DNA of 64,000 nucleotides, taken from assembly GCF_019219075.1 (NCBI RefSeq), contig NZ_JAHUWJ010000005.1:124001-188000 (forward strand), written 5' to 3'. This DNA is from Chitinophaga sp. sic0106 (GTDB taxonomy: Bacteria > Bacteroidota > Bacteroidia > Chitinophagales > Chitinophagaceae). The notes beneath the pieces are model-generated. The model searched no databases. It worked only from the letters and a program-made list of their open reading frames with translations, and was not told where the DNA came from. Both the position numbers and the translations under genes were made by a program. The stretch's first letter is position 1; each line of letters starts with the position of its first letter. Below are positions 33,313 to 41,203 of this stretch, piece after piece.

Positions 33313-35307
33313 TTAAAAACTATATTTCACTGCTGCATAAAAGTTAGCAGGTGCCTGTACAAAATAGCTCACGTTACCATTACCATCGGTAGCGCCATTG
33401 TTGTAATAATGCGCATTGGTCAGGTTGTTGGCAAACAGGGAGAAAGTATAACGCTGAAGGCTATACTGTGCCCGTGCATTCAGCAGGAAGTATCCATCCA
33501 GCCGGGTTGTATTGGCAAAGTCGATATACGAACTGCCCTGGTAGCGGCCTGTAACAGCCAGCACCCACTGTTTGCAACGATATGCCACTTCCTGGTTGAT
33601 GATCAGGTGAGGGGTAAGCACCGGTTTAAAAGAGCTTTTCTCTTCTTTGATTACGCTGTGATTCCAGGAGCTGTTGTTGGTTAAAGTAAAATTTTTACTG
33701 AGCTGGGATGTGGCGCTGAGTTCCACACCTGTTCTGTAGCTGCGGTTTACATTATTCGTGAGCAGCAGGCCATTAGGGCCTATCTGGCCATTCAATACAA
33801 TTTCGTTGCGGAAGTTCATATAGTATCCGTTTAATTGCAACGCGAATTTTTCGCAGTTGATTTTCAGCCCCAGTTCCTGGTCGATCACCGATTCAGGGTC
33901 CTTGTTAATAATTGGTTTTCCGGTACTACTGTCAGCGGGGAGGTCATCATTGCCAGCGAACATATCGTTGCGGGTGGGCTCCCTGCTGGTTTTGCCGATG
34001 CTGTAATAAAAGCTCAGGTGGCGATTCGCGTCGAAATTAATGCCGCCTCTTGGGTTCAGGAATTGCCAGTTGATGAGAGGAAAACCTGCGCTGCCTTTAT
34101 AATCAAATGTCACGTAGCGGTATTGCAGGTCTCCGAAAAATGTAAAGTGTTGCAGGCGGTATTCCAGTCGGGTGGAGGCACTGGCCTCGTTTTTATTTCC
34201 ACGGTTGCGGTATAATTCTCCCAGTGCATCGTCTTCTCCGAGGTGGCGGCGGGTATACATATTGGCATGTATGCCGGTGGTCCAGCTGAAATGCTCGTTG
34301 TATAAAGTGTAGTTACTGAAAATTCCTGCGAAGTGGGAGCGGAAGTTATAGTGAAATAAATTTCCATCGGAGGCTTCGCCGTAGTAGTTGTTGACGTCCA
34401 TGCCATAGCCGCCGTTGAGGTAAGTGTAGTAGGCGCTTGACTGTAGAATGCTGTGGTTGTTGGGGCGCCACTGGTGTTGTACCTGTATCAGGCTTTGCAG
34501 GAATTCATCTTTTTCTGCTTTGGTGTTGGCGTTTGTTTTCCTGTTTTTAGCAATCAGTGTATCCGCTACCGGTAGCCAGGCCATGCCATTTTGCTGGTGG
34601 CCGGCCATCAGGTTTACTTTCCAGGTGCTTTTAGGCAGGAAGATAGCGCCGCTGACAAAAGCGGATTGCGAGTTATTGAATGCGTGATCCTTGTAGCCAT
34701 CGGTATAGATCTGCGATGCCCTGGCGTAAAATGCCTTATTGTTTTTCACGCCGCTTTTATGTTCCGCAAAGGCGCGGAAACTGTTATAGGAGCCATATCC
34801 CAGGCCGAAGGTGGTGAATTGCGGATCTTTCAGATCAGGCGAAAACAGCTGTACACTACCGCCGTAGCTGGCCGCCCCGTTTTTGGAAGTGCCGGTACCA
34901 CGCTGTATCTGCACCTGGCTCAGGGAAGTAAAGAGGTCGGGGTAGTTGGAAAAATAGGCCCCCTGGTCTTCCGGTTCATTCAGCGGCATGCCATCCAGCG
35001 TAGTGTTGATCCTGGTTTGATCGATCCCACGGATACGGTAGTACGAATATCCCTGTTGGTTGCCGGCATCCGAATAGTTGGTGACGGAGGGTGTTTCTGT
35101 AAGGAGAAACGAGGGTTCCTGTCCGGTATTTTTTTCACGGATGGACTTCACGTCCAGGTTCTGATAGGTGACAGGCGTGTTTTTTCCGGCCTGGTAGATG
35201 ACAACGCCGCTTAGCTGGCGGCTGCTGTCTTTTGTTTCGGTGTGCTGGGCCAGGAGCTGTTGGGTGGTCAGTACCATGGCAGATAGTAATAGCAGGTGAT
35301 TCCTCAT
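33313..35307 (-). CDS. TonB-dependent outer membrane receptor
   Basis: A 664-residue receptor with a signal peptide (cleavage after LLAQ), a plug domain (about 45-165; SVTNYSDAGNQQGYSYYRIRGIDQTRINTTLDGMPLNEPEDQGAYFSNYPDL) and a beta-barrel ending AAVKYSF. There is no CarboxypepD_reg-like domain and no SusD partner, so it belongs with siderophore/metal-type receptors (FecA-like layout), not SusC. The GMPLNEPEDQ-type plug is often seen in iron-complex receptors; the ligand is not identifiable. A good promoter (35359-35389) lies about 50 bp upstream. Confidence 0.92.
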   Translation of the reverse strand: MRNHLLLLSAMVLTTQQLLAQHTETKDSSRQLSGVVIYQAGKNTPVTYQNLDVKSIREKNTGQEPSFLLTETPSVTNYSDAGNQQGYSYYRIRGIDQTRINTTLDGMPLNEPEDQGAYFSNYPDLFTSLSQVQIQRGTGTSKNGAASYGGSVQLFSPDLKDPQFTTFGLGYGSYNSFRAFAEHKSGVKNNKAFYARASQIYTDGYKDHAFNNSQSAFVSGAIFLPKSTWKVNLMAGHQQNGMAWLPVADTLIAKNRKTNANTKAEKDEFLQSLIQVQHQWRPNNHSILQSSAYYTYLNGGYGMDVNNYYGEASDGNLFHYNFRSHFAGIFSNYTLYNEHFSWTTGIHANMYTRRHLGEDDALGELYRNRGNKNEASASTRLEYRLQHFTFFGDLQYRYVTFDYKGSAGFPLINWQFLNPRGGINFDANRHLSFYYSIGKTSREPTRNDMFAGNDDLPADSSTGKPIINKDPESVIDQELGLKINCEKFALQLNGYYMNFRNEIVLNGQIGPNGLLLTNNVNRSYRTGVELSATSQLSKNFTLTNNSSWNHSVIKEEKSSFKPVLTPHLIINQEVAYRCKQWVLAVTGRYQGSSYIDFANTTRLDGYFLLNARAQYSLQRYTFSLFANNLTNAHYYNNGATDGNGNVSYFVQAPANFYAAVKYSF

Positions 35308-35655
35308 TTGCGTATAGTCGGTCAGGTTATAATTTTCTCAATTATTGTAATTTGTACACAAAATTAATGGAATTTTATTTCTCGCCCAAAACAAACGGGC
35401 TCAGGATAAGCTCAGCGAGCCTGCGGCTCCCGCAGTGGCTTATGGTATGAATGAAAAAAAGGACAGCAAAATTAGTGCTAAGTGGGTTGGCATTTCCCGT
35501 GACGTGCCATTTGCAATCCGCTACATTTAAAGCCACCGGCGTGCTGATGTTTAACTGCAGTATCGGGTTTTAACTTCATATCTCAACCGTAATAACCAAG
35601 CAAATCGCCCTATTAGTGTTTGAACCCGATTTATCACATCCCTCAAAAGAATTCC
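35308..35655. other. Divergent intergenic region, TonB receptor / lipoprotein
   Basis: 348 bp without a gene. It holds the minus-strand promoter at 35359-35389, a composite palindrome at about 35406-35444 (ATAAGC...CTGCGG-CTC-CCGCAG...GCTTAT) and, nearer the lipoprotein gene, a distant pair ATCGGGTT / AACCCGAT. Confidence 0.5.
35359..35389 (-). promoter_or_regulatory. Bacteroidota-type promoter of the TonB receptor gene
   Basis: On the minus strand TTG (35389-35387), 20 bp, then TAATTTTG (35366-35359), a perfect TTG-N20-TAnnTTTG match. The start codon is 51 bp downstream of the -7 box. Confidence 0.65.
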
Positions 35656-36771
35656 ATGAGCCTAAATTCCATTTACCTGGCAGGAGGCATTGCTGCGCTC
35701 CTGTTTCTTGGTGCCTGTACCAAGCAAGTGAAAAACGATGCACAAGATCTGTCTGTAGCCCGCGCAACTACTGAAGCAGCGGCCCCTGATCCTAATGGCC
35801 TTCGTTTGCACCAGTTTCTCCGTGCCAACGGTCCGGCACTGGAGCGTTTTGATGTAGTTATGCAGGAAGGCGTAACTGTAAGAACCAAAAGCGGCAAGAC
35901 CTACAACATTGGTCGCAATGCCCTGATCAAACCGGATGGTAGTCCGGCTACCGGTACCATCACCCTGTACATTAAGGAGGTGAGTAATGCTGCCGGAATG
36001 ATTTTCGCCGACAAGCCTACAGCTACCAGCAGTGGTCAGCCGCTGGAGTCATTCGGTGAGTTTTACGTAGCTGCCAAGCAGGGTAGTGTGGACCTGAAGC
36101 TGCGCCCTGACAGCGGCGTACGTGTACAGGCGCCTGCTCCAAAGGTGAATGCCGATCGTATTCCTATGTGGAATGGCGACACTACCATCACGATGGATCT
36201 GACCGGTTACAACTACGTGAATCAGCTGATTACCGTAACTACGACTGTTAGTGCCAACAAAGGTGTGGACTGGGATCCGGTAACCAATCCGGCTTCTGCG
36301 TTTGCGCTGTTTAATGGTTCCAATGGTACGCTGAACTTCCGTCTCGACAGCTTAATGACCTGGGTTAACTGTGATCGCCTGATGAGCAATCCGAATCCTA
36401 AAACCACTGTATTGGGTTATTTCGCTTCTAACTACAATCCTGCCACCGGCACCAGCTACGTAGGGGAAGAGCCTACCATGCTGTTTTTCAAGCCAGCAGG
36501 TATCAACAGTGTGATTAAATTCTACAACACTATTTTCACGCCGCCTACAGGCTTTGAAGGTTTCCTGAGCTATCAGAACAGTATTCCTATTGGCCAGGCA
36601 GGTACATTCCTGGCTATCTCTTCTGTGGCCGGGCAGTTTTATGCAGAGCAAAGAGATGTGGTGGTGCCTGCACCACCTGCAGGGCAGAACTATACTACGT
36701 TTACGTTTAACCCAACGCCGGTAACCTCTGCGCAGCTGATTGCGCTGATCACCAGCATGAATACTAAATAA
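35656..36771 (+). CDS. Hypothetical surface lipoprotein
   Basis: The ATG at 35656 (MSLNSIYLAG) is preferred because it gives a lipoprotein signal with lipobox FLGAC; a longer frame from 35620 has no signal character. The 371-residue protein is not a family I can name. Residues about 50-150 have a beta-rich pattern (IKPDGSPATGTITLYIKEVSNAAGMIFADKPT...LESFGEFYVAAKQG) that recurs in Bacteroidota surface lipoproteins and may be a ZU5-like module. It is monocistronic and ends at a strong terminator. Confidence 0.75.
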   Translation: MSLNSIYLAGGIAALLFLGACTKQVKNDAQDLSVARATTEAAAPDPNGLRLHQFLRANGPALERFDVVMQEGVTVRTKSGKTYNIGRNALIKPDGSPATGTITLYIKEVSNAAGMIFADKPTATSSGQPLESFGEFYVAAKQGSVDLKLRPDSGVRVQAPAPKVNADRIPMWNGDTTITMDLTGYNYVNQLITVTTTVSANKGVDWDPVTNPASAFALFNGSNGTLNFRLDSLMTWVNCDRLMSNPNPKTTVLGYFASNYNPATGTSYVGEEPTMLFFKPAGINSVIKFYNTIFTPPTGFEGFLSYQNSIPIGQAGTFLAISSVAGQFYAEQRDVVVPAPPAGQNYTTFTFNPTPVTSAQLIALITSMNTK

Positions 36772-36783
36772 GGGCAAAATCCG

Positions 36784-36818
36784 ATAGCCGTTAAAGGTTG
36801 ATTAACGGCTATTTTTTT
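36784..36818 (+). terminator. Terminator of the hypothetical lipoprotein gene
   Basis: ATAGCCGTTAA pairs with TTAACGGCTAT over a 7-base loop, followed by TTTTTTT. It lies 12 bp after the stop. Confidence 0.85.
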
Positions 36819-36823
36819 AGGAT

Positions 36824-36893
36824 AAACATTTGGGGGAGATCTTCGGTCTCTCCCAAATGTTTTATGGTCCGCCGCGGGCGGAGCATAAAACAT
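36824..36893. repeat. Two overlapping hairpins between convergent genes
   Basis: Hairpin A: AAACATTTGGGGGAGA (36824-36839) with TCTCTCCCAAATGTTT (36847-36862). Hairpin B: ATGTTTTATG (36857-36866), inner CCGCC-GCG-GGCGG, and CATAAAACAT (36884-36893). The right arm of A overlaps the left arm of B, so the two are mutually exclusive. Probably terminator structures for one or both directions. Confidence 0.6.
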
Positions 36894-36912
36894 TCTAATC
36901 CGCTACAGGTGG

Positions 36913-37629
36913 TTACAATTGTTTCAATACATTTTCTACGAGATGATGATGGAGCCACTTAGCGGCTGCGCGGGTATCCTTATCGCTGGTACCGCGGCCT
37001 GCCACCAGCTCCAGTCCCCAGGTGCGTCCTTCAAACTCAAAGAGGACTTCTGTTGGCACGGTGGGTTCTACAATCAGCCAGATAGCAAAGCTGATATTGC
37101 GGAATAAAAATGTACAGTCCCAGGTGAGGTAATAGAGTTGTTGCTGATAGGGAAGTACCTCGTTGTACTTGCGTGCTTTGCCGGAGTAGCGCCCCGTTTC
37201 ATAGATTCCTATTTTCACCGAGGCGCTGGTGTTGGGCATGAGGTAGTACATCAGCTTGAGGGCGGGGCGGGGGTGATCACCGCGGCGGCGCAGTACATCT
37301 TTAAACAGCACCAGCCATATCTCCTGGATTTCGTGGATATGATGTAGTTCTGTTTTGATATCCACGCCGTTGATCCACACCGTCCACCCGGTGTTTTGCG
37401 TGCGTTTGAGGCCAAACTCGCGGCCATCGCTGAGGTGGCGGATAAACTCACCCGACCGGTTCCAGGTTTCAAAGCCGAGCATAAACAGCTCATTGTTTTC
37501 AATAGGGATAGCATCCATGGCGTGGCGCATGGCAGGTAGAAAGGGGTAATGGACTTCTTCGATGCGTATGATATGCCCTTTGTAACGATAATACAGTCCC
37601 TCCTTGATATGTTCTAACTCAAGTGGCAT
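36913..37629 (-). CDS. Uncharacterised 238-residue protein sharing a control region with the lanthipeptide gene
   Basis: The ATG at 37629 (MPLELEHIKEG) is used; a TTG at 37644 is the only upstream alternative. I do not recognise the family. The protein is soluble, without signal peptide or long hydrophobic segment, and rich in aromatic residues and beta-type segments (YYRYKGHIIRIEEVHYPF, ELFMLGFETWNRSGEF, TWDCTFLFRNISFAIWLIVEPTVPTEVLFEFEGRTWGLELV). Its promoter (37730-37759) is back to back with that of the lanthipeptide precursor gene, and a leader terminator (37661-37713) lies between promoter and start codon, so expression is probably conditional. Confidence 0.75.
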   Translation of the reverse strand: MPLELEHIKEGLYYRYKGHIIRIEEVHYPFLPAMRHAMDAIPIENNELFMLGFETWNRSGEFIRHLSDGREFGLKRTQNTGWTVWINGVDIKTELHHIHEIQEIWLVLFKDVLRRRGDHPRPALKLMYYLMPNTSASVKIGIYETGRYSGKARKYNEVLPYQQQLYYLTWDCTFLFRNISFAIWLIVEPTVPTEVLFEFEGRTWGLELVAGRGTSDKDTRAAAKWLHHHLVENVLKQL

Positions 37630-37660
37630 AGTGTGTGCTAACAAAATTAGTAAATGTCTG

Positions 37661-37713
37661 AAAAAAGAAAGCCCCCGGTAAGTCTGCTATTGAGTCTTGG
37701 ACCGAAGGGCTTT
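37661..37713 (-). promoter_or_regulatory. Leader terminator/attenuator upstream of the uncharacterised gene
   Basis: On the minus strand AAAGCCC...CGGT, a 21-base apical part, ACCG...GGGCTTT, then CTTTTTTC. The hairpin lies between the promoter (37730-37759) and the start codon (37629), where an intrinsic terminator would abort transcripts unless antitermination occurs. Alternatively the transcript ending here is a short RNA of about 60-70 nt. Confidence 0.55.
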
Positions 37714-37729
37714 ACTTATATGTCTGCGA

Positions 37730-37759
37730 CAAATATACTAATATTTTTAGCAAATCCAA
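37730..37759 (-). promoter_or_regulatory. Bacteroidota-type promoter, minus strand
   Basis: TTG (37759-37757), 19 bp, TATATTTG (37737-37730): a full match to the TTG-N19-21-TAnnTTTG consensus. It reads into the hairpin leader of the uncharacterised gene. Confidence 0.65.
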
Positions 37760-37795
37760 ACTTTCCTCTAAAAATAAAATCCCTTTTTTACGTGA

Positions 37796-37826
37796 TTGTT
37801 GTGGGTAGTGTATTAGTGTAAATTTA
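37796..37826 (+). promoter_or_regulatory. Candidate promoter of the lanthipeptide precursor gene
   Basis: TTG (37796-37798), 20 bp, TAAATTTA (37819-37826), one mismatch from TAnnTTTG. The start codon of the precursor is 22 bp after the -7 box. It is divergent from the promoter at 37730-37759, with 36 bp between the two -33 boxes. Confidence 0.45.
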
Positions 37827-37848
37827 ACAGAACCTAAATCTGTAGTTT

Positions 37849-38001
37849 ATGAAAAAGAAAGTTTCCACCAAACTGAAATTAAACAAAATTAAGGTGAGTG
37901 CTTTAAACAGCGCTGCAGTTGCGCCACAGGAAAATGCGAAAGGCAAATCGCTGGTAACAACACAGTTTATCAGCTGTGGTCCTACCTACTGGGTGTGCTA
38001 A
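37849..38001 (+). CDS. Putative class I lanthipeptide precursor (50 residues)
   Basis: A 50-codon gene (ATG 37849, TAA 37999-38001). The leader starts MKKKVSTKLKLNKIKVSALN, which has the K-L-x-L-N-K-x-K-V-x-x-L-N pattern of Bacteroidota class I lanthipeptide precursors. The C-terminal part, SLVTTQFISCGPTYWVC, has two Cys (43 and 50) and several Ser/Thr (S34, T37, T38, S42, T46) that could form lanthionine rings. There is no GG cleavage motif, so the leader-core border is uncertain. No LanB dehydratase, LanC cyclase, protease or exporter is encoded in the window; modification in trans is possible. It has its own promoter and a downstream hairpin. A non-modified secreted or intracellular peptide is the main alternative. 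Confidence 0.7.
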   Translation: MKKKVSTKLKLNKIKVSALNSAAVAPQENAKGKSLVTTQFISCGPTYWVC

Positions 38002-38023
38002 TTATTTTACTATTGTTTGTTTT

Positions 38024-38064
38024 CCGGAAGTCCTGCTGCGCCTTTGGTACAGCAGGACTTCCGG
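38024..38064. terminator. Hairpin between the lanthipeptide and GNAT genes
   Basis: CCGGAAGTCCTGCTG (38024-38038) pairs perfectly with CAGCAGGACTTCCGG (38050-38064). It lies 22 bp after the precursor stop and 1 bp from the stop of the convergent acetyltransferase gene. There is no downstream T run, but the 15-bp stem makes termination in both directions likely. Confidence 0.6.
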
Positions 38065-38065
38065 C

Positions 38066-38617
38066 TTATCGCAGCTGCTGATATTCCGCTTCGGTGAGGC
38101 GGTATTGAATGACGCTCCGGTATTTGCCTTTGATACGGTATTCATCTTTGAGCACAGCTTCCTGTATCATACCGGCTTTCTGTAATACTTTTCCGGAGGC
38201 TGGATTTTCGATGAAGTGATTGGCGAAAAGTTTATTGAAGTGGAGGGTGTTGAAACCATATTCCATTACGGCCTGCAAGGCTTCGGACATGATGCCCCTG
38301 TTCCAGAATGGTTGTCCCAGCCAGAATCCGATTTCTGCTTTATTGTGTTCCTGCTTTACGTGCAGGCCAATTGCCCCAATGAATTCATTGCTCTCCTGTA
38401 ATATAATTGCGAAGATATAACGTTCGCCTGAACGGTAGCCCTGGATGCTGAAGCTGATCCAGTTTACGGCATCATCTATCGTATATGGATAGGGCGGGGT
38501 GAGCGTGTTTTCTGAGATCTGCCGGTTATTGGCGTATTTCACCATGGCAGGTATGTCTTCGGTTGCTACTCTTCTTAATATTAGTCTGTCGGTAGTTAAT
38601 TGCGGGAAAGCCTTCAT
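38066..38617 (-). CDS. RimJ/RimL-type GNAT N-acetyltransferase
   Basis: A 183-residue GNAT protein of the RimJ/RimL group (TDRLILRRVATEDIPAMVKYANNRQISEN at the start, IGFWLGQPFWNRGIMSEALQAVMEYGF and LFANHFIENPASGKVLQKAGM later). These enzymes acetylate protein N-termini, small amines or antibiotics. It is convergent with the lanthipeptide precursor gene, whose product has a Lys-rich leader, but a functional link is only speculation. Start at 38617 is supported by the immediate FPQLTTDRLILR beginning. Confidence 0.9.
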   Translation of the reverse strand: MKAFPQLTTDRLILRRVATEDIPAMVKYANNRQISENTLTPPYPYTIDDAVNWISFSIQGYRSGERYIFAIILQESNEFIGAIGLHVKQEHNKAEIGFWLGQPFWNRGIMSEALQAVMEYGFNTLHFNKLFANHFIENPASGKVLQKAGMIQEAVLKDEYRIKGKYRSVIQYRLTEAEYQQLR

Positions 38618-38943
38618 GCCGGTTTTTTTGAATAAAAAAAATAAGATAGGAGTGCTAAGATATTAAAAACGAGGCAGGAATCGCAACACAGCACTAAGAA
38701 AATATACCGGGCAGGGATAAACGCGAAGGGAATAGGTTTCCGTTAATCGCTAATGTTAAAGGTGGGCAAAAGGATGAAGTGTTGAAATAATAAAACAATT
38801 ATTACCACTGGTTGTTAAGGAGAAGAAACCGGCCCGTTACGATAACCATTTAAGGTACTGGTCTGAATTCTCCCTAAGCATATCCGGCAATTATCATGCA
38901 TGTATAATATTGTTGTTACAATCCAATCCTAAAATTCTACATC
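38618..38943. other. Intergenic region upstream of the sulfatase gene
   Basis: 326 bp, no gene found. No clear promoter match; the stretch around 38890-38925 (ATCATGCATGTATAATATTG) is AT-rich and is the likeliest promoter zone for the sulfatase. Confidence 0.4.
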
Positions 38944-40530
38944 ATGACAAGTAGTACGTTTCGACACTTCACATTTACCATGGGACTATGCCTGCTTGCA
39001 GGTACCACCGCTGTGCAGGCACAAAAGAAGCCAAATATCCTCGTGATTTTTGGGGATGATGTGGGTCAAACCAACATCAGTGCCTACTCTTTTGGCGTAG
39101 TAGGATATACCACTCCCAACCTGGATAAACTGGCCAAAGAAGGGCTGATGTTTACCGATTATTATGCGGAAAACAGCTGTACCGCCGGCAGGTCTACTTT
39201 CATTACCGGTCAGAGTGCCAAGCGTACGGGCTTGTCGAAAGTAGGTATACCAGGCGCGCCGGTAGGGTTGCAGGACAGGGACATTACCATTGCGCAGGCG
39301 TTGAAACCGCTGGGCTATGCGACTGGTCAGTTTGGTAAAAATCACCTGGGTGATAAAAACGAATACCTGCCTACCAAGCATGGCTTCGACGAATTTTTCG
39401 GCAACCTTTACCATCTGAATGCGGAGGAAGAGCCTGAACGCCCTTACTGGCCCAAAGACGATCCCGCTTTTGTAAAAGCTAATACGCCCCGTGGTGTGCT
39501 GCGTTGCACGTCCGATGGTAAAATCGAAGATACGGGTCCGCTGACCGCCAAACGTATGGAAACGATCGATGATGAAACAACATCGGCCTGTATCGATTTT
39601 ATGAAACGCCAGGCTGGTGCCGGTAAGCCATTCTTTACCTGGATGAACTTCACCCGCATGCATCTTTTCACGCACATACGCCCATCAATGAAAGGACAGA
39701 GTGGCATGCCAGGCAATGATTATGCGGATGGCATGATTGAAATGGATATGAACGTGGGTAAGCTGATGAAAGCCCTGGATGAACTGGGTATCGCAGATAA
39801 TACTATTGTGATATTCACCACTGACAACGGTCCTAACCAGTTTAGCTGGCCCGATGCAGCTACCACACCCTTCCGCAGTGAAAAGAATACCAATTGGGAA
39901 GGTGCCTATCGGGTGCCTGCCTTTGTTCGCTGGCCCGGCCATGTGAAACCAGGTACCGTTACCACGGAAATGTTCTCCGGTATGGACTGGTTTCCTACTC
40001 TGCTGGCAGCAGCTGGCGATAATAACGTGAAAGACCGGCTGTTAAAAGGCGCCGCATTTGGAGGTAAACAATTCAAAGTACACCTGGATGGTTATAACCA
40101 GCTAGACTTCATCACTGGTAAGACAAATAAGAGTGAGCGCACCGAGTTTCCGTACTTCAATGACGATGCGGCACTCGTAGGCTACCGTTATAAAAACTGG
40201 AAAGTGGTATTCAGGGAACAGCCAGCTCCGGGCGGATTCCAGGTATGGACGGAACCGTTCATTAATTACAGAATTCCTAAGCTCTTTAACCTGAGAATGG
40301 ACCCGTATGAGCGGGCCGATATTGTTTCGGATGTCTATTACGACTGGACAGTTAAAAATGATTACATGATTTCGGAAGTAATGTTCCATGCCATTGAGTT
40401 CCTGGAAACCTTTAAGGCGTATCCGCCATCGCAGCTGCCTGCCAGCTTTACAGTGGATCAGGTCGAAGATCAGCTGAACAAGGCATTGGAAGGAAAGCTG
40501 AAGCCACACGCACCAGGTGGAGGTAATTAA
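38944..40530 (+). CDS. Secreted arylsulfatase (formylglycine-dependent, S1 type)
   Basis: A 528-residue sulfatase with a signal peptide (cleavage near VQAQ). The N-terminal metal site motif ILVIFGDDVGQ and the sulfatase signature C-T-A-G-R (Cys79, to be converted to formylglycine) are present, followed by GKNHLGD, TTDNGPN and KNTNWEGAYRVPAFVRWPG. The C-x-A-G-R form fits both FGE- and anSME-type maturation; no maturase gene is in the window. It should release sulfate from an organic or glycan sulfate ester in the periplasm or outside. The gene is alone, with no SusCD next to it. Confidence 0.93.
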   Translation: MTSSTFRHFTFTMGLCLLAGTTAVQAQKKPNILVIFGDDVGQTNISAYSFGVVGYTTPNLDKLAKEGLMFTDYYAENSCTAGRSTFITGQSAKRTGLSKVGIPGAPVGLQDRDITIAQALKPLGYATGQFGKNHLGDKNEYLPTKHGFDEFFGNLYHLNAEEEPERPYWPKDDPAFVKANTPRGVLRCTSDGKIEDTGPLTAKRMETIDDETTSACIDFMKRQAGAGKPFFTWMNFTRMHLFTHIRPSMKGQSGMPGNDYADGMIEMDMNVGKLMKALDELGIADNTIVIFTTDNGPNQFSWPDAATTPFRSEKNTNWEGAYRVPAFVRWPGHVKPGTVTTEMFSGMDWFPTLLAAAGDNNVKDRLLKGAAFGGKQFKVHLDGYNQLDFITGKTNKSERTEFPYFNDDAALVGYRYKNWKVVFREQPAPGGFQVWTEPFINYRIPKLFNLRMDPYERADIVSDVYYDWTVKNDYMISEVMFHAIEFLETFKAYPPSQLPASFTVDQVEDQLNKALEGKLKPHAPGGGN

Positions 40531-40563
40531 TCAGGGATGTAGGTTTGTTTTATATGAATGACA

Positions 40564-40593
40564 AAAGTGCCATTGCTCCTGCAATGGCACTTT
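40564..40593. terminator. Bidirectional terminator after the sulfatase gene
   Basis: AAAGTGCCATTGC pairs perfectly with GCAATGGCACTTT over TCCT. It separates the convergent sulfatase and small membrane protein genes. Confidence 0.8.
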
Positions 40594-40597
40594 GCAA

Positions 40598-41041
40598 TTA
40601 TGATGTTTTGTAATTGCGTATTATTCCTTTCAGGAGATGGAAAACAAACAGGAGTTGAAGGGAGAGGAAAACTACGGCGCAGCTAAACAAGGATACATAA
40701 AAGAACGTCTGCCAGCGGCGATAGGTAACTAAATCAGGAGCTGTTACTACGTTTTGCTGCGCATTTTCCCACAGCATCAGTCCGAGTATAGCCATTAACA
40801 TAATAACGGTGCCGTATATATGAATACGGCTTAGCCCGGGGGAGTACAGCCACTTTTGCGCCAGCTGGTATAACAGCCACGGTAGTACGAAAACAATGGC
40901 GGCAGCACCGAATAACATGCCGTAGGTAATAACGACGTAGGTATCATCAAAATGCAGGTATAGCTGTTGGCCGCGGAACATAAATGCGACAGATACCAAC
41001 GCCAGCGATATCAGCAGCAACAGGTGCCAGGGTTTTTTCAT
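40598..41041 (-). CDS. Hypothetical four-helix membrane protein
   Basis: A 147-residue protein with four predicted transmembrane segments (about 5-25, 37-60, 75-95, 110-135) and short loops. There is no motif I recognise. The predicted topology places the N-terminus in the cytoplasm. It is monocistronic, divergent from the DUF1254 lipoprotein gene. Confidence 0.75.
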   Translation of the reverse strand: MKKPWHLLLLISLALVSVAFMFRGQQLYLHFDDTYVVITYGMLFGAAAIVFVLPWLLYQLAQKWLYSPGLSRIHIYGTVIMLMAILGLMLWENAQQNVVTAPDLVTYRRWQTFFYVSLFSCAVVFLSLQLLFVFHLLKGIIRNYKTS

Positions 41042-41203
41042 GTAGGTAAGATTGTATTGTAAATTATTAATTTTTCTGGTAGGTGCAACATTCGTTTCTA
41101 TTGTTTGTTACATGACGTTGAATTGTTTTCTCCCAATACAAAATCCTAAGCCGGGTTCGGTAATCATCAGCTGTTTAATTCAATTTAAAACAAAACGCTC
41201 CTT

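Noticed and set aside
36913-38617. Complete lanthipeptide gene cluster
   Set aside because: Neither neighbouring gene resembles LanB, LanC, a protease or an ABC exporter; only the precursor can be supported.
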